64,000 nt of DNA from Axinella damicornis (taxonomy: Eukaryota > Porifera > Demospongiae > Axinellida > Axinellidae): contig OZ007515.1 in assembly GCA_963931865.1 (NCBI GenBank), positions 5,516,493 to 5,580,492 of the forward strand, written 5' to 3'. The position numbers and the translations under genes are program-made. The first letter of the stretch is position 1, and each line of letters starts with the position of its first letter. The notes under the pieces were generated by a model, which was not told the DNA's origin, searched no databases, and saw only the letters and a list, made by a program, of their open reading frames with translations. This document shows positions 57,165 to 64,000 of this stretch, piece after piece.

Positions 57165-57400
57165 TGCTCCACGATTGTGTCCACTTTGAATCAGCTGCTG
57201 CTCCCTGGCCCGATTGCATCCGCTTCAACTGCTGCTCCCCGTTTGTGTTTGCTTCCAGTCGATTGCGCCCGCTTCAGCTGCTGCTGCATGCTCACCGCTT
57301 GCGCCCGCTTCAGCTGCTGCTCCCGATCGCATCCGCTTCAGCTGCTGCTCCCTGATTGCGTCCACTTCGACTGCTGCTCCCCGATTGCATGCATCCGCTT
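57165..57400. repeat. Irregular GCTGCTGCTCC array
   Basis: Seven to eight units of roughly 24-36 bases sharing CGCTTCAGCTGCTGCTCC. Leading segments alternate between CCCGATTGCATC and GCTTGCGCC. Non-coding by appearance. Confidence 0.8.
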
Positions 57401-57899
57401 GCAGTCCCAGCTGGATTCCAGTCCAATTTTCTCGAAGTTCAGTAAATAAATTAAAGTACGAAGGTCGTACGTCACTATAGTCTAGTCCCGCCCCACGAAC
57501 ATCCCACTTCCATCACTCACAGACACACAGACACACGTTAAAATCTTATACACCAGTGCAAATATTGATTCATCATCAAATGCATGTAATCAACAAATCA
57601 ATCTGTCAGTCATCCTGCATACATTCATCCCAGTCATCAAGAAGGTTGTCTCCTTCTTGCTCTCTGTCGGAAGTTGGAGTCTCAACTACGAGGACTACGC
57701 TTCTTGTACTGCTTAGGTCAACCATGACTGGGTTTCTACTTTCTAGTCTTAGCACCCCACCAGAGATCGATAGCAGCTTCAGGTGAAAACTCTGTTAGCA
57801 GGTCATTTAGGGTATCGCTGCCCAGCAAGGCTCTGTTGTTGCACTTGAGGAAAAGGTTTGCTCAAGCTTGCCATTCGACACTGGCAGAGAGGAAAAGGA

Positions 57900-58380
57900 T
57901 TAGCACATTCGACCACTCAGTGCATTAAACAACTGCCGCCAAACTGACTGATATTCCGTGGTTGAAAAAGAGATGAACTGTGTGGCATACTTGACCATGG
58001 CTTCAAACTCACCACCGGTCTCAGACACCTCAGCTGCAGCACCCTCAAGTGGAATCCTGAATTGTTCCACAAGCCTGTTGATTAGCCTCGTTCCCAGGCC
58101 TACCCTGTTTTTTCTGTTCTTCGGTTTCCGTTGACAATAGTACACGGATGCGGAAGGGCGGCGAAAAACGCAGAAGGCCTGGTATCATTCATCACGTGCT
58201 TTATGTCAAGTGGACATGGAGGGGGGGGGGGGGGGGGGGGGGGGGTGACCCAACCGCAAATAAGTTTAAAAACGCCGACAAAGTTGTGTAGATCGTCTGA
58301 GAGTCTCGACTAGCCGTGGAGCATTCGAAACGAGCAGACTGGATGATGAACAGCCTTCAGGACCTGCTGAAACGACTACG

Positions 58381-58421
<41 letters not shown>

Positions 58422-59433
58422 ACGTCCACCTGACGTCACTCACGTGATGAATGATACCAGGCCTTCTGCGCCCTTCCGCATCCGTGTATTATTGTCAACA
58501 GAAACCGAAGAACAGAAAAAACGGGGTAGGCCTGGGAACGAGGCTACGTAGCTGTTGATAGCATTTAGGGGGTGCACTTTCTGGGACTCTGGAGTTTCTG
58601 TGTTGATCTCTTCATCCAGAATCTTCTGCCATCCTTGGGTACCTAACATGAAGATGATGTCATGAAAGAGCTGTAGACCAGACCAGGACAAGCCTTGTAC
58701 GCATGCAAGCAGTCACACTTGTAGTACAATACTCTGGGTAGTGGTGGCTAGTTCAAGCCTGTGAGTCAAACACACACCACATCCAGAAGATCCACTCCAG
58801 CTCCTTCTCCATCAGTCCATTGCCAGCCACATTCACTGCAGCTCCATCTGTGGCAAGTCCCACCAGCTTACTGCACTCCTGCATGCTCATTCACAGACTG
58901 GATTCCAAGACATCGTAGTCCATGTTTCAGGGACTGAAGCAGGCTCAGCCTCGGTCCCAGACCCAGCACAGATCGCTTTTAGTATCGTGCGCACACGCTG
59001 GATAACGATCTGAGAATGAGACTAGGAGCAAGCCTTCTGCAGTGACAGGCTGTGTCTTGTGAATAGCTAGGAAGCTCATTCTAATTTTCTCATCAACACC
59101 ATTGGGTAACACCAGAGAACCAGCAAAAGCTCATTGTCGGTGTTGCTGTGGTCAGTAGACCCATCCATCAGCGGAGAGAGAAACTTTGCAGTGGTGATGG
59201 CGGAAAGCCTTTTTTGTGTCTGCAATGTAGTGAACAAATTCCTTACCATGCAAGAAGCCAAGGTTCACCTCATGTCTTGCCTCAAGCTCACAGATCCTGG
59301 GGTACTTCCGATAGGCCAGCTGCTTTGTTGCCACAAAATAGGCAATGTCAAATTTAGCCCTCAGCCTTCTCCGTTCGTCTTCGGACAGAGTGTTGAGCGA
59401 CCGCACAATTGGAACGTACGAAGCAACACTCAC
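57900..59433 (-). pseudogene. hAT-like (DUF4371/ZNF862-type) transposase relic
   Basis: The minus strand carries, in order, FDIAYFVATKQLAYRKYPRI with CELEARHEVNLG, then FLSPLMDGSTDHSNTDNELL (the catalytic-start Asp block), then VGLATDGAAVNVAGNGLMEK. After a MITE interruption it continues RLVEQFRIPLEGAAAEVSET. These blocks match DUF4371-containing hAT proteins such as ZNF862/ZMYM-like families. There are several frameshifts and no hATC domain in this window. Confidence 0.82.
58083..58551. mobile_element. MITE with poly-G and poly-C arms inside the hAT relic
   Basis: Ends TAGCCTCGTTCCCAGGCC and complement. The arms run about 125 bp and then hold a G homopolymer (about 58210-58235) opposite a C homopolymer (58381-58421). 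CTGTTGAT flanks both sides (58075-58082 and 58552-58559). Removing the element and one copy restores the hAT frame ...NAINRLVEQ. Five extra bases (CGTAG) lie inside the right boundary. Confidence 0.88.
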
Positions 59434-59529
59434 ACTTCTGCTTGGGGTTGCTGCAGTCAGGCCACATCACTGTTTGACAGTAGCGATCGTGCTGCACTAC
59501 CTATGTTGCATGTTTGACCTTCCTTACAG

Positions 59530-59696
59530 AGCCTACGCTCTTTGGAAGAACCCTTCCACATCTTCAGAAGAAAACTTCTGGTTTTCGCAGGCGGTTTTCG
59601 GAAGTAGCCTTCTGGTTTGCAGCAAAGCTGTACCACAAACATAATTATGTCAAAAAAGCATTCCGAAGCTCAGCATTAATTTTAAAGACCCATACT
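59530..59696. mobile_element. Fragment of the TTCCGAA-rich transposon family
   Basis: GGAAGAACCCTTCC, TTTTCGGAAGTAGCCTTC and the right end AATTTTAAAGACCCATACTA resemble the 10.2-kb element and its 52.5-kb relative. The left end is not found. Confidence 0.5.
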
Positions 59697-60072
59697 ACGT
59701 ATAATGCTGCCCTCGGTTCCCAGGGTGTTTATGTAGGTTAGTAAGGGCTCTATTCCATACATACGTACATGCAGCAAGGTTCATCGTCCTTGTTTCCCCA
59801 CTGTGCAGCTTTCACCGATGGCTTCATCCCTTGTGGCACTTGCATCTACGAACAAGAGCATGATGAAAGCGTCACTTATGAGAACTGTCAAGAAGCTCTG
59901 TGTATGATAGCAACCATGAGAACTGTTAAGAAGCTCTGTGTATGATAGCAACCATGAGTTAAGAAGCTCAGGTGTATGATAGCAACCATGAGAACTGTTA
60001 AGAAGCTCTGTGTATGATAGCAACCATGAAAACTGAAGCTCTGTGTATGACAGCTACCATGAGAACTGTTAA

Positions 60073-60164
60073 GGTGGCAGATACCCCTTTACGTTAGGTT
60101 ACCTTTAAACGTCGGGGGCCCCCGACGTTTAAAGGTAACCTAACGTAAAGGGGTATCTGCCACC
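60073..60164. mobile_element. 92-bp perfect palindrome flanked by TTAA
   Basis: Starts GGTGGCAGATACCCCTTTAC and is a perfect inverted repeat about 60118/60119 (GGGGGCCCCC). TTAA lies on both sides (60069-60072 and 60165-60168). It sits inside the 38-bp array, whose unit contains one TTAA, so this is an insertion with target duplication of piggyBac/Kolobok type. There is no loop. Confidence 0.93.
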
Positions 60165-60285
60165 TTAAGAAGCTCTGTGTATGATAGCAACCATGAGTTA
60201 AGAAGCTCTGTGTATGATAGCAACTATGAGAACTGTTAAGAAACTCTGAGTATGATAGCAACCATGAAAACTGAAGCTCTGTGTA

Positions 60286-60477
60286 CCGTGTTTTTCAGGT
60301 TGCTTGCTTCGTCCAAACTCGGAATGCAAAACTGCAAAGTATCACGTGACTTGAATCCACCAATAGAATCCAAGTAGTCACGTGACAACTTGGATTCTAT
60401 TGGTGGATTCAAGTCACGTGATACTTTGCAGTTTTGCATTCCGAGTTTGGACGAAGCAAGCAACCTGAAAAACACAG
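60286..60477. mobile_element. 192-bp near-palindromic MITE with TA duplication
   Basis: Arms of about 85 bp starting TGTTTTTCAGGTTGCTTGCT flank a 14-base loop. It splits the array word GCTCTGTG-TA-TGATAGC, leaving TA at both ends, as Tc1/mariner-related elements do. Confidence 0.9.
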
Positions 60478-60671
60478 TATGATAGCTACCAGGAGTTTGT
60501 GAACTGCCAATGGGCTGTGTAACTAGAGTGCATCCAAATTCATAGTGATGTTGGGCTGTCCAAGTTGTCATAGCAAACAAGTTTGCAAGGGTGTTTGTTT
60601 GTTTTGGAACGACTTGCAGGAAATGAATACCTTAATTATTTGGACTGCTTGTAATCAGTCAAGGCTTCCAT

Positions 60672-60747
60672 CAGTCTAGCCGCTAGCCCCTCTCCGCCCG
60701 GCTGGTCAATTGACCGGCCGGGCGGAGAGGGGCTAGCGGCTAGACTG
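60672..60747. mobile_element. 76-bp hairpin with 9-bp duplication
   Basis: Arms CAGTCTAGCCGCTAGCCCCT and onwards are nearly perfect to a short TGGTCAATTGACC centre. GGCTTCCAT flanks both sides (60663-60671 and 60748-60756). Confidence 0.92.
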
Positions 60748-60756
60748 GGCTTCCAT

Positions 60757-61735
60757 AAGCCACTGTAGATGACCTTTCCAGTATCTGTAATTCCTTATTG
60801 TGATAATTATTGTTCTTACTGTGTTCACATCCTGGAGTAATTAAGAGGTCAATTACTATGTTTGTGTAACAGAATGCTACAGGCACTTCATTGAACTACT
60901 ATGTACATACATACTGCATGTTCCAGGTATTATACATACCTAATGTGTTAATGAGTAATACAGAGGTGGCGGAAGCAATTTGACTTGGTAAGGCAAATTC
61001 GAACTTGTCCACTGCCGAAGGCAATGTATAGAGGTGTGTAGTGCTGAGCACGGGAAAAAAAATTTTCACAGTCATTTTTCAGTTGCCTGGATGGGCTCTC
61101 GTAGCACCTTCGTGCTTTGCACTGCACTGCCACTGCTCTCTGATTTCCATGCATTCAGTGACCATCTCACTCTCGACGTGGAAGGAGATGTAAGCTGCAT
61201 TGGTAGCCCACGCCTAGTATAGTAATAATAAGGCGACGAGTTTTCGCTGCTGTTATTTCACTTGCTGGCTCCACCCCTTTCCAAATCGCACGTGGTTTAG
61301 CACGTAACCCATTTCTGTACATGTGTTGCAGCACTGTTGTTTGTTAGCCATTGTACTCAACAACCACGTGGTATGTGTCCTCCAGACACTTGTACTTTGC
61401 TGCAATGCAACTTTATACTCGTAAACAGACTTTCCCTTGAGCCTGGTCCCCAGTACGTATGCATCCACGGAGGAGGACACTGCCGCCTGATGTTTATCAA
61501 GTCCCATGGTTTGTCAAAACATTGGTCCAGCAGTTGCCGGGTCTGCCGGACCTGTTCCGCCGCTCCTGTAATAGCAGTTCAAACAAAGTTTGCGACTAAG
61601 GATCACATACACCTGCAGCTACCTACAACCTTACCATGTATGCTCTGTCTCCGGTACCAACGGTTGGTATTGGCATCAAAAAATGGCCCGAGGTAGACAT
61701 TAGCACTAAACCAATACCACTATGTATGTCACTTT
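60757..61735. other. Non-coding, includes copy 2 of the 22.9-kb repeat
   Basis: 61008-61220 repeats 22850-23110. The rest shows no gene I can support. No FANCE terminal exon was recognised here. Confidence 0.55.
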
Positions 61736-61738
61736 TAT

Positions 61739-62159
61739 GAACGGAGAGGGGAAGAGAGAATCGGGAAGGAAGAGTGAGGAGAAGTGGGAGGGGAAAGAGA
61801 GGGCAGAGGAAAGGAACAGGATAATGGAAGGAGAGGGAAGCAAGGGAAATTAAGTGATGAAACAGCAACATGTAGTCTACATGCATGCTCATCTTCAGGA
61901 TAGCAGCCATACATACAGACCAACTTGAATTTCCACAGAAGGAAGCTCTGTATACCTCACCGTGCAAGATCCCTCCCTCCTATCAAAGTGAACGTAGAGA
62001 TTGTATTATGCATGCTCTATTTCCCTTGCTTCCATTCCGATCCTCCCTCCTTCCCTACACTGTCACCTCTCCCTCCCTTCACCTTCCCTCTCCTTCAGCC
62101 CCCTTTTCTCTCCCTCCCCCCGCCCCCTTCCTCCTTCATACCCTGTTGTCTCCTCCAAG
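61739..62159. repeat. Inverted purine-rich and pyrimidine-rich tracts
   Basis: A (GGGAGGAGA)-rich tract at 61739-61850 is matched by its complement-like pyrimidine tract at 62010-62157, with the outer words GGAAGCAAGGGAAAT and CCCTTGCTTCC inverted. The right tract also serves as the polypyrimidine stretch before the 62160 exon. Confidence 0.6.
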
Positions 62160-62244
62160 GAGCCTACGCATATCAAAACTCTCGCACTGGCTCAGGAAGA
62201 CATGCCCTCCTCCTCAGGTGCAAAAGGGAACTGGAAGAAACCAT
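62160..62244 (+). CDS. Candidate internal exon of a downstream gene
   Basis: An unusually long polypyrimidine tract and TCCAAG acceptor precede an 85-base exon with a CCAT|GTAAGG donor, phase 0 in and phase 1 out. It encodes EPTHIKTLALAQEDMPSSSG and GAKGNWKKP. The exit phase fits the exon at 63882. Family unknown. Confidence 0.45.
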
Positions 62245-62729
62245 GTAAGGGACTCATGCTATGGAATAAACACAGTGTCATCAAGAGACTTTTACTCTCT
62301 TGCATATATACCATTTTGTGGAGTTGATGTTACCCATGAAAAAGAAGGTTCTGAAATCCATCCAGGACGTGTGTACCTGGGTGTTTAGACTTAGCTGTTT
62401 AGGTTCAGGCATGGCAGCAGATGTACACCATCCACTTAGTACATTATTTTGTACTCCAGAAGTCAGTATATTGTATGAGATTGAAGGAGGCATGTTCAGT
62501 CCGATGTTGTACTTTGGGATGAGCATTCAAAACCTGTCTGTACAATCTCTGCCTTCTTCAATTTTATATCAATGTATGTACATTTCAATGATATCCGTCC
62601 TGAATTTGAGAAATGCCGCAGGTAGAAAGAACAATACATGTAAATGTATGCACACTTCAAGTTCAATCAGAGCACTTCAAGCCTTCCTATTTTGCTGTGA
62701 AATAAACACCAGAATTCCTGTGTTCTGTC

Positions 62730-62820
62730 TCCACCAGCAACGGCACCCTCATATCCCCATGCCAGGCCAGAACTACATGTACAGCCACAAGGATGACGAG
62801 GAGAGAGTCCTGATGCCCTA
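62730..62820 (+). CDS. Possible alternative terminal exon
   Basis: CTGTCTCCACCAG acceptor then 84 bases, ending in a TAG at 62819-62821: QRHPHIPMPGQNYMYSHKDD plus EERVLMP. It is phase 0, so it does not follow the 62244 donor directly. It may be chance. Confidence 0.25.
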
Positions 62821-63125
62821 GATACTGATCCCCATGGGACCACCATGGGACCTGTGTACTACGAATCTGCAGTTTGACACATGTGAGGGAGTGTGTGTGT
62901 GTGTGTGTGTGTGTTGAGGGAAAGAGTCACATGCATATGTGTATTGGGAGGGAGTCCTGATGCCCTAGATACTGATCCCAGGGCCACCACCATGGGACCA
63001 CCATGGGACCTGTGTACTGCGAATCTTCAGTTTGACACATATGTGAGGGAGTGTGTGTGGTGGGTGTGAGCATGTGTGTGGGTTGAGGGAAAGAGTCACA
63101 TGCGCATGTGTATTGGGAGGGAGAG
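62800..63125. repeat. Tandem duplication of about 150-170 bp
   Basis: GAGTCCTGATGCCCTAGATACTGATCCC...GAGGGAGTGTGTG occurs at 62805 and 62950 with small indels. Both copies contain (TG)n and a GGGACCACCATGGGACC repeat. Confidence 0.85.
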
Positions 63126-63311
63126 GGTAACAACAGAACTGTGTAGATCTAGGAGGCTGGAATCCCCCCAACGGATACACATGCTATTTCACAGTCACGA
63201 AGATTACATCACCCTTTTTTCAGCCACACCATGTACACTTCTGGCTCATTATATAGCAACCAGGCCAAGAATTGGGCACATTGCAGTTGCATGGGGTTAG
63301 GTACAGTCAGA

Positions 63312-63368
63312 CATGCCACTCCCACCTCCAGTCTTAGTATGCCAACAACTGGAGGTGGGAGTGGCATG
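63312..63368. repeat. 21-bp stem hairpin
   Basis: CATGCCACTCCCACCTCCAGT (63312-63332) pairs perfectly with 63348-63368 around a 15-base loop. No target duplication was identified. Confidence 0.85.
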
Positions 63369-63881
63369 GAACAGTCGGGAGAGTATAAAATATGTACCAG
63401 TACATGTAGCCTTGTACCTGCTACACTTTGCAGCTGTTCTGTTTGGGGTGTGGCCAACATAATTATTTTATTGCAACATTCTCTTCCCCATTCCAGTCTC
63501 CCTCTCTCCGTCATTGCCTTCCCTTCCTCCTGCCCCTTCTCATGGTCCCTCCCTCCCTCCCCCTAACCTCTCCGCACCCAGGCTGTCCCAGGTCACGGTC
63601 AGTATATATGAGATCATTTCCCATTTTGATGGCTGCGGGAGGAAATGACAGAAGACTCAAAGGCCCCCTTTGAGTCCTGGCAACAGGTGAAAAGTTCATG
63701 TGGCATTCCATCCCACCCGATACATAGCATCAATACTATTCTGTTACTGAGTCAGACGTGGACTTGGGGATGTGCTGCTGTACAACTTGGGAATAATGCT
63801 GGAGTGGGAATGTGTGGTCTCTCCTGACGAATGAAAAATTCCCATCTTCCCTTCCCCCTCTTCCCTTGTTCTCTTCTGCAG

Positions 63882-64000
63882 TGGTTCCTTTCCCTAAGCA
63901 CACCTCTCCAGCCTCAACCACCTATCAGGATCCCCGTACAGCCTTTGAGTGTGCAGAGGGTCACCAAGATGAGGAGCTAGGACTCCCTTTGCACATCAGA
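63882..64000 (+). CDS. Candidate exon of the downstream gene, runs off the window
   Basis: A 40-base polypyrimidine tract and TTCTGCAG precede an open frame to the end of the window (VPFPKHTSPASTTYQDPRTA, later GHQDEELGLPLHIR). Phase 1 entry matches the 62244 donor, giving ...KKPLVPFPK. No domain is recognised. Confidence 0.45.

Larger units (their letters stand above)
59880..60500. repeat. 38-bp tandem array invaded by two palindromic MITEs
   Basis: Units of AGAAGCTCTGTGTATGATAG plus CAACCATGAGAACTGTTA repeat about nine times. Because the unit is known, the two insertions at 60073 and 60286 can be read out exactly. Confidence 0.92.

Noticed and set aside
63594..63688. Exon between CACCCAG and CAACAG|GTGAAA
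   Set aside because: All three frames meet a stop before the donor.

Overview
The window is eukaryotic, intron-rich and packed with transposons. Genes are split into short exons with GT-AG junctions. There are no operons and no ribosome-binding sites. The repeat fauna is LINE, Gypsy, tyrosine-recombinase-type retroelement, hAT, Tc1, Crypton-like and many foldback MITEs. The one host gene I can name, FANCE, plus F-box-like and BEN-domain proteins, points to an early-branching or invertebrate metazoan. I lean towards a demosponge, but that is inference; no rRNA or mitochondrial marker is present to settle it.

Layout. 0-3.4 kb: non-coding, with a 25-bp minisatellite. 3.4-5.6 kb: left arm of a large inverted duplication, carrying a broken F-box-like gene on the minus strand. 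7-8.9 kb: interspersed repeats. 8.9-55.2 kb: the FANCE gene on the plus strand, twelve exons whose splice phases all agree, with introns up to 24 kb. Its introns hold nearly everything else: a pogo-like element, a gag relic (14.4-15.7 kb), an element with an intact three-exon homeodomain-like gene (17.1-18.5 kb), a hAT relic (23.2-24.9 kb), a Crypton-type relic (27.7-28.3 kb), a LINE (28.6-40.4 kb), and the right arm of the inverted duplication (42.6-45.7 kb) with a Gypsy fragment inside it. 55-62 kb: MITEs, perfect palindromes and a second hAT relic. 62.2-64 kb: candidate exons of a further plus-strand gene running off the window.

The most striking object is a 10.2-kb segment (29919-40120). 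It is bounded by perfect 38-bp terminal inverted repeats and a TA target duplication, and it sits inside the LINE reverse transcriptase. Removing it restores the LINE reading frame. It carries a BEN-domain gene and, convergent to it, a spliced RING-like gene. Later insertions sit inside it: a Mutator-like foldback element, a tyrosine-recombinase-type retroelement fragment and a Tc1 copy. I see no recognisable transposase of its own.

The genes do not form a pathway together. FANCE is the resident host gene; the rest is nested mobile DNA, which can be ordered in time because several insertions interrupt identifiable sequences with clean target-site duplications.
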